From Streptomyces triticisoli (GTDB taxonomy: Bacteria; Actinomycetota; Actinomycetes; Streptomycetales; Streptomycetaceae): a DNA stretch of 44,422 nucleotides. Made by a program: the position numbers and the translations under genes. Positions 17,678 through 25,377 of the stretch are shown here, in pieces. Location: NCBI RefSeq assembly GCF_003270085.1, contig NZ_QFDQ01000081.1, forward strand, positions 1 through 44,422. The letters run 5' to 3'. The notes beneath the pieces are model-generated. The model was not told where the DNA came from and made no database searches. It was given only the letters and a program-made list of their open reading frames with translations. The number at the start of each line of letters is the position of its first letter. The stretch's first letter is position 1.

Positions 17678-17835
17678 TACTGGACGCCTTCGGGCGGGGT
17701 GCGGGGAGGGTGCCGTACGCGCCGCGGGTCGGCCCGAAGGGGTGGGATGTCCCCGAGCAGGACGGTTTGCGAAGGAGGATTGGGACGCCCATTGAGGTGG
17801 GTATGCGGCTTTTGCGGCGGCTGCTGGTGCGTCGT

Positions 17836-17872
17836 GGTTTCTCGCATGGTTTCCCGCGCCCCTGCGGGGCGC
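17836..17872. repeat. Streptomyces-type intergenic repeat with hairpin end
   Basis: GTGGTTTCTCGCATGGTTTC precedes CCGCGCCCCTGCGGGGCGC, whose last part is a perfect 7-bp hairpin (17856-17862 with 17866-17872, loop TGC). The CCGCGCCCCT core is shared with 5089-5184 and 13021-13075. It abuts the -10 box of the NifS-TusA gene and could act as a minus-strand terminator or influence that promoter. Confidence 0.5.
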
Positions 17873-17885
17873 TTAGCGTGGGCGT

Positions 17886-19265
17886 GTGGCCTACTTCGAT
17901 GCTGCTTCCAGTGCTCCTCTTCACTCCGTTGCCCGGCAGGCTCTGCTCGCCGCCCTGGATGAAGGGTGGGCTGACCCTGCTCGACTCTACCGGGAGGGAC
18001 GGCGGGCCCGGTTGCTGTTGGACGCGGCTCGGGAGGCGGCCGCGGAGGCGGTGGGGTGCCGGGCGGACGAGCTGGTGTTCACCTCGTCGGGGACGCGGGC
18101 CGTGCACAGCGGGATCGCGGGGGCGCTGGCGGGGCGGCGGCGCGTCGGACGCCACCTGATCGTGTCAGCGGTCGAACACTCTTCGGTGCTCCATTCCGCC
18201 GAGGCGCACGAGGCGGACGGCGGGACGGTCACGCAGGTGCCGGTGGACCGCGGGGGCGCGGTGGCCGTCGCGTCCTACGAGAAAGCGCTGAGCGAGGACA
18301 CCGCGCTGGCCTGTCTGCAGTCGGCCAACCACGAGGTGGGCACCGAGCAGCCGGTCGCCGAGGTGGCCGAGGTGTGCCGGGCGGCGGGCGTACCGCTGCT
18401 GGTGGACGCGGCGCAGTCGCTGGGCTGGGGTCCGGTGGAGGGGGACTGGTCGCTGCTGACGGCGAGTGCGCACAAGTGGGGCGGGCCGTCCGGGGTCGGG
18501 CTGCTCGTGGTGCGCAAGGGGGTGCGGTTCGCGCCTCAGGGGCCGGTGGACGAGCGGGAGTCGGGGCGGGCGGCCGGGTTCGAGAACATCCCCGCGATCG
18601 TGGCGGCGGCGGCGTCGCTGCGGGCGGTGCGGGCGGAGGCGGCGGCGGAGGCGGTACGGCTGCGGGAGTTGACGGAGCGGATCCGGGCGCGGGTGCCGCG
18701 GCTCGTGCCGGACGTGGAGGTGGTGGGCGATCCGGTGCGCCGGCTGCCCGGCCTCGTCACCTTTTCGTGTCTCTATGTGGACGGGGAGACACTGCTGCAC
18801 GAGCTGGACCGTGAGGAGTTCTCCGTCTCCTCCGGTTCGTCGTGCACGAGCAGCACCCTGACGCCGAGCCATGTCCTGAAGGCGATGGGCGTGCTGAGCG
18901 GGGGCAACGTACGGGTGTCGCTGCCGCCCGGGACGCCGGAGGAGGACGTCGAACGGTTCCTCGCGGTCCTGCCGGGCGTGGTGGCGGAGGTCCGGGAGAA
19001 GCTCGGGGCGCCGACCGGGGAGCCGGCCGCCGTGCGGGAGGACGCGCTGGTCGTGGACGCCCTCGGCAGGCGCTGCCCGATCCCGGTGATCGAGCTGGCC
19101 AAGGTGTTCGGGAAGGTGCCCGTCGGCTCCACGGTCCGGGTCCTGGCCGACGACGAGGCGGCGCGGCTGGACATTCCGGCGTGGTGCGAGATGCGGGGCC
19201 AGGAGTACGTCGGCGAGGAGCCGGCGGACGAGGGCTCGGCCTACGTCGTCCGCCGGGTCTCGTAG
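17886..19265 (+). CDS. Cysteine desulfurase (NifS/IscS-like) fused to a C-terminal TusA domain
   Basis: This 459-residue protein carries two sulfur-handling modules. Residues 1 to about 380 are a class V PLP cysteine desulfurase: HSSVL loop, NHEVGTEQ, VDAAQSLGW, PLP lysine in SAHKWGG (Lys197), and the catalytic-Cys loop SSGSSCTS (Cys320). Residues about 385-459 are a TusA-like sulfurtransferase with the CPIP motif (Cys397). The desulfurase could hand its persulfide directly to the fused TusA Cys, for Fe-S, tRNA thiolation or other sulfur trafficking. The GTG at 17886 has no ribosome site but has TAGCGT at 17874-17879, six bases upstream, so it is probably leaderless. It is divergent from the ctaC operon. 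Confidence 0.9.
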   Translation: MAYFDAASSAPLHSVARQALLAALDEGWADPARLYREGRRARLLLDAAREAAAEAVGCRADELVFTSSGTRAVHSGIAGALAGRRRVGRHLIVSAVEHSSVLHSAEAHEADGGTVTQVPVDRGGAVAVASYEKALSEDTALACLQSANHEVGTEQPVAEVAEVCRAAGVPLLVDAAQSLGWGPVEGDWSLLTASAHKWGGPSGVGLLVVRKGVRFAPQGPVDERESGRAAGFENIPAIVAAAASLRAVRAEAAAEAVRLRELTERIRARVPRLVPDVEVVGDPVRRLPGLVTFSCLYVDGETLLHELDREEFSVSSGSSCTSSTLTPSHVLKAMGVLSGGNVRVSLPPGTPEEDVERFLAVLPGVVAEVREKLGAPTGEPAAVREDALVVDALGRRCPIPVIELAKVFGKVPVGSTVRVLADDEAARLDIPAWCEMRGQEYVGEEPADEGSAYVVRRVS

Positions 19266-19290
19266 TCCCCGTACGGTCCCTGCCGTCCCG

Positions 19291-20265
19291 TCAGACGAGG
19301 TGGGCGCGGACCTCGTCGGCCGCCTCGTCGCCGTACGCCTTGGTGAGGCGCTCCATGAAGTGGGCGCGGCGCAGCTGGTACTCCTGGGTGCCGACCGTCT
19401 CGATGACCAGGGTGGCGAGCATGCAGCCGACCTGGGCGGCGCGCTCCAGGCAGACGCCCCAGGCCAGCCCGGAGAGGAAGCCGGCGCGGAAGGCGTCGCC
19501 GACGCCCGTCGGGTCGACCTTGCGCTCCTCGTCCGGGCAGCCGACCTCGACCGGCTCCTGGCCGACGCGCTCGATGCGCACGCCGCGCGAGCCGAGGGTG
19601 GTGACCCGGTGGCCGACGCGGGAGAGGATCTCGGTGTCGCTCCAGCCGGTCTTGGACTCGATGAGGCCCTTCTCGTACTCGTTGGAGAACAGGTACGTCG
19701 CCCCGTCCAGCAGTATCCGGATCTCGTCGCCGTCCATCCGGGCGATCTGCTGGGAGAAGTCGGCGGCGAACGGGATCCCGCGCGAGCGGCACTCCTCGGT
19801 GTGCCGGAGCATCGCCTCCGGGTCGTCCGCGCCGATCAGCACCAGGTCGAGACCGCCGACGCGGTCGGCGACGGTCTTGAGCTCGATCAGGCGGGCCTCG
19901 CTCATCGCCCCCGTGTAGAAGGAGCCGATCTGGTTGTGGTCGGCGTCGGTGGTGCACACGAAGCGGGCGGTGTGCAGGGTCTCGGAGATGCGGACCGAGG
20001 CGGTATCGACGCCGTGCCGGTCCAGCCAGGCACGGTACTCGCCGAAGTCGGGGCCCGCGGCGCCGACCAGGACCGGGCGGGTGCCGAGCTGGCCCATGCC
20101 GAAGGCGATGTTGGCGCCGACCCCGCCACGCCGTACGTCAAGCTGGTCGACCAGGAAGGAGAGCGAGACCGTGTGCAGCTGATCCGCGACGAACTGGTCG
20201 GAGAAACGACCGGGGAAGGTCATGAGGTGGTCGGTGGCGATGGAGCCGGTGACTGCGATGCGCAC
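19291..20265 (-). CDS. adoK: Adenosine kinase, PfkB (ribokinase) family
   Basis: This 324-residue sugar/nucleoside kinase has the N-terminal GSIATDHLM and RRGGVGANIAFG substrate loop and the C-terminal PTGVGDAFRAGF motif holding the catalytic Asp and anion hole. It closely resembles the actinobacterial adenosine kinase that salvages adenosine to AMP. The position between the oxidase operon and a HesB gene matches the neighbourhood of mycobacterial adoK as I recall it. The start is GTG at 20265 with AGGAG about 10 bases upstream. It converges with the NifS-TusA gene across a 25-base gap. Confidence 0.88.
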   Translation of the reverse strand: MRIAVTGSIATDHLMTFPGRFSDQFVADQLHTVSLSFLVDQLDVRRGGVGANIAFGMGQLGTRPVLVGAAGPDFGEYRAWLDRHGVDTASVRISETLHTARFVCTTDADHNQIGSFYTGAMSEARLIELKTVADRVGGLDLVLIGADDPEAMLRHTEECRSRGIPFAADFSQQIARMDGDEIRILLDGATYLFSNEYEKGLIESKTGWSDTEILSRVGHRVTTLGSRGVRIERVGQEPVEVGCPDEERKVDPTGVGDAFRAGFLSGLAWGVCLERAAQVGCMLATLVIETVGTQEYQLRRAHFMERLTKAYGDEAADEVRAHLV

Positions 20266-20339
20266 GGCGTGGACGCTCCTGGAGTCAGGGAGGATTGACA
20301 GTTCACGCTACCCGGTGCCGCGATGCGCGCCACCCGGCC

Positions 20340-20373
20340 GGTGGGAACCCGGCGGGAACCCGGTGGGAACACC
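20340..20373. repeat. Three 11-bp direct repeats in a divergent promoter region
   Basis: GGTGGGAACCC, GGCGGGAACCC and GGTGGGAACACC lie head to tail. Each contains GGGAAC, which resembles an ECF sigma -35 element. They sit between adoK and the small gene at 20440 and may be a binding array. Confidence 0.5.
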
Positions 20374-20439
20374 GAAGCGGACAAAATTACCCGATGGTAG
20401 ACCTGTCTCGGGCGACTCTTCCGTGCCTACGGTTCGCCC

Positions 20440-20661
20440 ATGACGAACCCCAAGGCCCTCTCCGTCCATGCTCCCTCCGCTCCGGCCGATCCCGAAGGCG
20501 ATCTGGCCTCGCTGCGCGGGGACTGCGCCCGGATGGTCCCCCGCTGGGCGGCGCCCGACCGGGCCACCGCGCTGCCGGTGCCGCCGTCCCGTATCCACGG
20601 CGTGGACGTGCCCGCCTCCTCCGCGCGACTGCTGGACGCCATGTCGGAGTACGGGGACTGA
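20440..20661 (+). CDS. Small hypothetical protein, probably leaderless
   Basis: This 73-residue soluble protein has no recognised domain. It is Ala/Pro-rich with DCARMVPRW in the middle and a C-terminal VPASSARLLDAMSEYG. Third positions are almost all G/C, which supports coding. TACGGT (20428-20433) fits a -10 box and ends six bases before the ATG, so translation is probably leaderless. I believe a similar small protein occurs at this place in other Streptomyces; its function is unknown. Confidence 0.65.
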   Translation: MTNPKALSVHAPSAPADPEGDLASLRGDCARMVPRWAAPDRATALPVPPSRIHGVDVPASSARLLDAMSEYGD

Positions 20662-20769
20662 CCGGCTGGGCCGGCGCACTCGAGGGGAACCGCGCGCTCC
20701 CCCGCTGCGTCCCATCGCCGTCCCCCGTCTGAGGGATGCGGGATACGACCCAGCCGAAGGAGCGATGCG

Positions 20770-22629
20770 GTGAACACCGAGCGACCCGACCACGACGACG
20801 CGGCCGCGGACACCGCCGAGGAAGCCCCGGAGCAGAGGAAGACGCCGGCGCCGGAAACCCCGGAGTCCGAGGCCCCGGAACCCGTGGCTTCCAGGCCCGG
20901 GAGCGGGTCCGAGGCCGGGTCCGAGGCCGAGGCCGAGACTGCCGGGAGTTCCGGAGCCTCGGAGGCCGCTCAGGCATCGGAGGCTGAGGAGGCCCCCGAA
21001 GCCGGTGAGACTGCCGAGGCTGCCGAGGTTGAGGATGCTGCCGAGGTTGAGGATGCTGCGGTCTTCGAGGGCACGGCGGCCCCTGATGTCACCGGGGTCC
21101 CGGACGAGGGCAGCCGCTCCGGTGGGTGGCGGGTGCGTGGGCGGTCGCCGGTGGTGATCGCTTCGGTCGCCGCCACGGTGCTGCTGGTGGGCGGCGGTGG
21201 GTCGTTGCTCGCCGCGGGTACGGGTGAGCGCACGGGGGCGGCGGCGCCCGGCGGGGGCGGCACTCCCCCTCCGCTGGTCCTCGACGAGCACTCCGCCGCG
21301 GGCACCGGCGGCGGTGGCGGTAGCGGTAGCGGTAGCGGTAGCGGCGACACGAACGGGATCGCGCCCGGGGAGCCCAACCCCTACGGCGCGACCTACCGGG
21401 CCGGCGGCACGCTGCCCGGCGGGCCCGGCTCGGCGCCGGTGTACCGGGCGCGGGGCGAGGTCACCCGGGAGGAGGTGGCCCGGCTCGCCGAGTCGCTGGG
21501 CGTGGAGGGTACGCCGGTGGCCGACGCGCAGGCGTGGAGGGTCGGGTCCGGGAAGGACGGTTCCGGGCCGGTGCTGCGGGTGAACCGGCAGGCGCCGGGG
21601 GTGTGGACGTTCAGCCGGTACATGCCGGGCACCGACAACTGCAAGGGCGCGCTGTGCACGCCGGTGCCGGACCCCGTGACTCCGCCCGTCCACCCGGTGG
21701 GCGCGGCGGCGGCCCGGAAGGCGGCGGCGCCGGTCCTCAAGGCGCTGGGCCAGGACGGCGCCAAGGTGGACGCGAGCCAGATCGTGGGCGACCAGCGGGT
21801 GGTCAACGCCGATCCGGTGGTCGGCGGGCTGCCCACGTACGGCTGGACGACGGGCCTGAGCATCGGCCGGCAGGGCGAGGTGACCGGCGGCAGCGGCCGG
21901 CTGAAGGCGCCGGTGAAGGGCGACACGTATCCCGTGCTGAGCGCGCGCGGGACGCTGGACCTGATGAACGCGGTCCCGGGGGTCGGCCACCGCGTGGGCA
22001 TCGGCGGCTGCGCCAGTCCCGTACCGCTGGAGGACGGCCCGGAGGCGCCGTGCGAGGCGGGGGCCTCGGATCCTGTGGACCCAGCCCCGGCTCACCAGGA
22101 CGCCTTCACGGTCGACAAGGCCGTGTTCGGGCTGGCCTCGCACTCCTCCGACGGCCGGCGGACGCTCGTGCCGTCCTGGCTGTTCGAGGTGCGGGCGCCG
22201 GGCGGGCAGGGCGATCCCTTCACGGTGACGTACCCGGCCGTCGACCCGAAGTACCTGACCTCGTCGGCCGCGCCGGGCGGGCAGCCGAGCCCGGCGCCGA
22301 GCGATCCGGGCGGCCCCCTGGTGACGCGGGACGTGAAGGCGACCGGCTACAGCACCGAGGGCGACGAGCTGACCGTCCGCTTCGACGGCGGGGTGTGCCA
22401 GAAGTACAGGGCGTCCGTGAAGGAGGACTCCGGCCGGGTGACGGTCACGGTGACCGAGACCTCGCGGCGGGGCCAGGTCTGCATCCTGATCGCCAAGGTG
22501 TACCACGAGACCGTACGGCTGGACCGGCCGCTCGGGGACCGGAAGGTGGTCGGCTCGGACGGGCGGGAGATCCCCCGGGAGCAGCCGGGGGCGCGGCTGC
22601 CGGAGTCGCAGCCGTCGCCCGCCCGCTGA
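20770..22629 (+). CDS. Large single-pass membrane protein with acidic N-terminus
   Basis: This is a 619-residue protein of unknown function. Residues 1 to about 115 are low-complexity, rich in Glu, Ala and Pro, with degenerate repeats of the type EAAEVEDA. One membrane helix follows at about residues 127-148. A Gly/Ser linker of alternating GSGSGS (about 175-190) leads to an extracytoplasmic region of about 430 residues with two cysteine pairs, consistent with a secreted fold. The GTG start has AAGGAG 9-10 bases upstream. The topology suggests cytosol-in, large outside domain; a role in sensing or envelope assembly cannot be decided from sequence. Confidence 0.8.
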   Translation: MNTERPDHDDAAADTAEEAPEQRKTPAPETPESEAPEPVASRPGSGSEAGSEAEAETAGSSGASEAAQASEAEEAPEAGETAEAAEVEDAAEVEDAAVFEGTAAPDVTGVPDEGSRSGGWRVRGRSPVVIASVAATVLLVGGGGSLLAAGTGERTGAAAPGGGGTPPPLVLDEHSAAGTGGGGGSGSGSGSGDTNGIAPGEPNPYGATYRAGGTLPGGPGSAPVYRARGEVTREEVARLAESLGVEGTPVADAQAWRVGSGKDGSGPVLRVNRQAPGVWTFSRYMPGTDNCKGALCTPVPDPVTPPVHPVGAAAARKAAAPVLKALGQDGAKVDASQIVGDQRVVNADPVVGGLPTYGWTTGLSIGRQGEVTGGSGRLKAPVKGDTYPVLSARGTLDLMNAVPGVGHRVGIGGCASPVPLEDGPEAPCEAGASDPVDPAPAHQDAFTVDKAVFGLASHSSDGRRTLVPSWLFEVRAPGGQGDPFTVTYPAVDPKYLTSSAAPGGQPSPAPSDPGGPLVTRDVKATGYSTEGDELTVRFDGGVCQKYRASVKEDSGRVTVTVTETSRRGQVCILIAKVYHETVRLDRPLGDRKVVGSDGREIPREQPGARLPESQPSPAR

Positions 22630-22652
22630 AGGCGGGTGGGCGTACGGAACAC

Positions 22653-22691
22653 GGAAGGCGGCGGCCCCTTCCCCAGGGGCTGCCGCCTTCC
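22653..22691. terminator. Bidirectional terminator
   Basis: A 17-bp stem (22653-22669 with 22675-22691, one G-U pair) and a 5-base loop lie between convergent stops at 22629 and 22715. The arm begins GGAAGGCGGC. Confidence 0.9.
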
Positions 22692-22714
22692 GACGTCGTA
22701 CCGTGGCCTGCTGC

Positions 22715-23071
22715 TCAGCTGAAGGAGTCGCCGCAGGCGCAGGAGCCCGTCGCGTTCGGGTTGTCGATCGTGAAGCCCTGCTTCTCGATCGTGTCCATGA
22801 AGTCGATGGTGGCGCCGATCAGGTACGGGGCGCTCATGCGGTCGGTGACGACCTTGACGCCGTCGAAGTCCTTCACCACGTCGCCGTCGAGGGACCGCTC
22901 GTCGAAGAAGAGCTGGTAGCGCAGACCGGAGCAGCCGCCGGGCTGAACGGCGACGCGCAGGGCGAGGTCGTCACGGCCTTCCTGGTCGAGCAGGGCCTTG
23001 ACCTTGGACGCGGCGGCGTCGGTCAGGATGATGCCGTCGGTGACGGTGGTGGTCTCGTCCGATACGGACAT
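22715..23071 (-). CDS. erpA: HesB/IscA-type (ErpA-like) iron-sulfur carrier
   Basis: This 118-residue A-type carrier has the three conserved cysteines Cys47 (PGGCSG), Cys111 and Cys113 (CAC near the C-terminus). It accepts an Fe-S cluster from a scaffold and delivers it to apo-enzymes. The ATG at 23071 has GGGAGAG upstream. Its likely clients nearby are NadA, which needs [4Fe-4S], and the Rieske protein. It is divergent from nadA. The symbol is by family; this could equally be named a generic iscA-type carrier. Confidence 0.9.
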   Translation of the reverse strand: MSVSDETTTVTDGIILTDAAASKVKALLDQEGRDDLALRVAVQPGGCSGLRYQLFFDERSLDGDVVKDFDGVKVVTDRMSAPYLIGATIDFMDTIEKQGFTIDNPNATGSCACGDSFS

Positions 23072-23256
23072 CTACATCTCTCCCGGGTTGTACGGAGACT
23101 GCTTGCCGACGAGTGCAACCGGCGGGACGGCGGATTCATTCCGGGCCGGGCGCGTGCTTCTTCATCTTCTCCAGGCTCGTCCTCTTCATGCTCGCACACG
23201 CGCGGGGGGACGGACAGCGGCCTGGGGAGGGACGGGGCCGGGTCGGGGGCTCGGGC

Positions 23257-23288
23257 TGCCGACCCGGTGGCCTGCCGACCCGGTGGCC
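23257..23288. repeat. 16-bp perfect tandem repeat
   Basis: TGCCGACCCGGTGGCC occurs twice in a row in the HesB-nadA spacer (copies at 23257-23272 and 23273-23288). The rest of 23072-23342 shows no gene. Confidence 0.8.
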
Positions 23289-23342
23289 TGCTGGCCTGGC
23301 AGCCGGGATTCATGTCACATCGACACTATGACCATCGTCAAA

Positions 23343-23372
23343 GTGACACGAAGCCGCTATGATGAATAGCGT
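23343..23372 (+). promoter_or_regulatory. nadA promoter with overlapping inverted repeats
   Basis: GTGACA (23343-23348) and TAGCGT (23367-23372), 18 bases apart, form a good vegetative-type promoter, with the start predicted near 23379. Between and over the -10 box lies CGCTAT-N5-ATAGCG (23355-23371). A second inverted repeat, TGTCAC (23313-23318) with GTGACA (23343-23348), spans upstream to the -35 box. The arrangement suggests repression, perhaps by NAD status; no regulator is identified. Confidence 0.6.
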
Positions 23373-23404
23373 CAATTCGACGAAAAGTAGAAAGGGTGCG
23401 TGTC

Positions 23405-24589
23405 GTGACCACCGCCCAGACCCAGGACCTCGACGTCCAGCCGACGCCGCTCGCCCTGCTGCTGCTCGGCCGCGAGGCCGACCCGAAGAGCGAGCGCGGC
23501 GTCGATTGCCCCGGTGACCTGCCCTCCCCGTCCGACCCGAACCTGGTGGAGCGCGCCCGTGCGGCCAAGGAGAAGCTCGGAAGCAAGGTCTTCGTGCTCG
23601 GCCACCACTACCAGCGCGACGAGGTCATCCAGTTCGCCGACGTCACGGGAGACTCCTTCAAGCTGGCGCGGGACGCGGCGGCGCGCCCGGAGGCCGAGTA
23701 CATCGTGTTCTGCGGTGTGCACTTCATGGCGGAGTCCGCGGACATCCTGACGACCGACGCCCAGAAGGTGGTCCTGCCGGACCTGGCGGCCGGCTGCTCC
23801 ATGGCCGACATGGCCACGGCCGAGCAGGTCGCCGAGTGCTGGGACGTGCTGACCGAGGCTGGCATCGCCGAGCAGGTCGTGCCGGTGTCGTACATGAACT
23901 CCTCCGCCGACATCAAGGCCTTCACGGGCCGGCACGGCGGCACGATCTGTACGTCGTCGAACGCCAAGCGGGCGCTGGAGTGGGCCTTTGAGCAGGGCGA
24001 GAAGGTCCTGTTCCTGCCCGACCAGCACCTGGGCCGCAACACCGCCGTGCGGGACATGGGCCTGTCCCTGGACGACTGCGTCGTCTACAACCCGCACCGG
24101 CCGAACGGCGGTCTGACCGCCGAGGAGCTGCGCGCGGCGAAGATGATCCTGTGGCGGGGCCACTGCTCGGTGCACGGCCGCTTCAGCCTGGACTCGGTCA
24201 ACGACGTCCGCGAGCGCATCCCGGACGTGAACGTCCTGGTCCACCCCGAGTGCAAGCACGAGGTGGTGGCCGCGGCGGACTACGTCGGCTCGACCGAGTA
24301 CATCATCAAGACCCTGGAGGCCGCCCCGGCCGGCTCCAAGTGGGCCATCGGCACGGAGCTGAACCTGGTCCGCCGCCTGGCGAACCGTTTCGCGCCCGAG
24401 GACAAGCAGGTCGTCTTCCTCGACAAGACGGTCTGCTTCTGCTCCACCATGAACCGCATCGACCTCCCCCACCTGGTCTGGGCCCTGGAGTCCCTCGCCG
24501 AGGGCAACCTGGTCAACCGCATCGAGGTCGACAAGGAAACGGAGGGCTACGCGAAGCTGGCGCTGGAACGGATGCTGGCGCTGCCGTAA
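23405..24589 (+). CDS. nadA: Quinolinate synthase A
   Basis: This enzyme condenses iminoaspartate with dihydroxyacetone phosphate to quinolinate in NAD synthesis and is a [4Fe-4S] enzyme. The protein has 394 residues. Motifs are GHHYQRDEVIQFAD, CGVHFMAESA, RGHCSVHGRF, HPECKHEV, GTELNLV and CFCSTMNRI; the cluster cysteines lie among these. A GTG at 23396 is in frame but the AAAGG site lies too close to it; GTG 23405 has proper spacing, so I use it. No nadB or nadC follows; a terminator hairpin comes 20 bases after the stop. Confidence 0.97.
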   Translation: MTTAQTQDLDVQPTPLALLLLGREADPKSERGVDCPGDLPSPSDPNLVERARAAKEKLGSKVFVLGHHYQRDEVIQFADVTGDSFKLARDAAARPEAEYIVFCGVHFMAESADILTTDAQKVVLPDLAAGCSMADMATAEQVAECWDVLTEAGIAEQVVPVSYMNSSADIKAFTGRHGGTICTSSNAKRALEWAFEQGEKVLFLPDQHLGRNTAVRDMGLSLDDCVVYNPHRPNGGLTAEELRAAKMILWRGHCSVHGRFSLDSVNDVRERIPDVNVLVHPECKHEVVAAADYVGSTEYIIKTLEAAPAGSKWAIGTELNLVRRLANRFAPEDKQVVFLDKTVCFCSTMNRIDLPHLVWALESLAEGNLVNRIEVDKETEGYAKLALERMLALP

Positions 24590-24609
24590 CCCCGACACCA
24601 CCGTCACAA

Positions 24610-24649
24610 CACGATGCCCCGGCCGTCCCACGGCGGCCGGGGCATCGTG
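24610..24649 (+). terminator. nadA terminator
   Basis: A 16-bp perfect stem (24610-24625 with 24634-24649; arm CACGATGCCCCGGCCG) with an 8-base loop lies 20 bases past the nadA stop. Confidence 0.88.
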
Positions 24650-24704
24650 CTGCACGCACGAGGGCGGCACCGACCCGTGTTTCCGGGATGCGGCGACGTT
24701 TTTA

Positions 24705-24733
24705 GAGACGTGCTTCTTAGATATATACGTCTC
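24705..24733. other. Inverted repeat at the island boundary
   Basis: GAGACGT (24705-24711) and ACGTCTC (24727-24733) flank a 15-base AT-rich centre. It lies exactly where the truncated ATPase reading frame opens, so it may mark a recombination or insertion scar. Confidence 0.4.
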
Positions 24734-25182
24734 CAACCGCCGCGGTCTGGAAGCGGGCCCAGAACACCTGCCTCAGCCAAGTCGTCGGCCCCCACCTCGA
24801 ACGACTGCGCAGGGAGTGGACCTCCTGGCACGCGGCCCTGGAGACCTCCGGCGGGCTGCCGATCGACATCTCCGCGGGAAGCGCCCCCGACCCGGCCGCC
24901 CGCACCTCGCACGAGGTCGACGTCGTCGTGCACGGCGCGGTCGGCCAGGACCAGGGCATCCTGTTGTCGATCGGCGAGGCCAAGTGGAACAAGGTCATGG
25001 ACGTACGCCACCTCGAACGACTCCGCCACATCCTGGACCTGCTGTCCGCCCGCGGCATCGACACCACCCACACCCGCCCCGCCTGCTACAGCAGCGTCGG
25101 CTTCACCCCGGCCCTGCAGGCCGCGGCAGCCCGGGGCGAGGTGATCCTCGTCGACCTGCAACAGCTTTACGGCGGGGCCTGA
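24721..25182 (+). pseudogene. C-terminal remnant of an archaeal-type ATPase with PD-(D/E)XK-like domain
   Basis: The frame is open from just after a TAG at 24718 to the stop at 25182, with no good start until a GTG at 24928. It reads VWKRAQNTCLSQVVGPHLE, then SHEVDVVV, then SIGEAKWNK and ILVDLQQLYGG. This is the C-terminal nuclease-like domain (EVDVV ... GEAKW) found behind P-loop ATPases of the archaeal-ATPase/DUF234 group, common in Streptomyces. The N-terminal ATPase part (Walker A/B) is absent, so this is a truncated gene left by a deletion or insertion. The remaining domain still shows intact codon bias, so decay is recent or the piece is short. Confidence 0.7.
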
Positions 25183-25377
25183 CCCGTGTCCGAGGGGGTC
25201 TGTTCGGCTGGGGGAGAAGAGATTGATCGAGCATACCAAGGCGATGCTGCTGCGCCGGTGCGCGAACCGCACGGGACTGACGACGCGCCGGGTGGAAGCG
25301 TGGCCATCTGCCACCCTTCCACTCGGTCGGGCAGGACGTAGGTCAGGTCGAGCCTCCTCTCCAATTGGGGTGGTTCA
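25183..25377 (+). other. Gene-poor junk with possible transposase scrap
   Basis: No intact gene is visible. Around 25223 the plus strand reads LIEHTKAMLLRR, which faintly recalls the LIExTKAMxYGRA phrase near the C-terminus of some ISL3-type transposases, but it is too short and altered to assign. The segment lies between the ATPase remnant and the VanZ-like gene. Confidence 0.25.

Noticed and set aside
24604..25314. Minus-strand 236-codon frame over the ATPase remnant
   Set aside because: The plus-strand frame contains recognisable EVDVV and GEAKW motifs; the minus frame has none.
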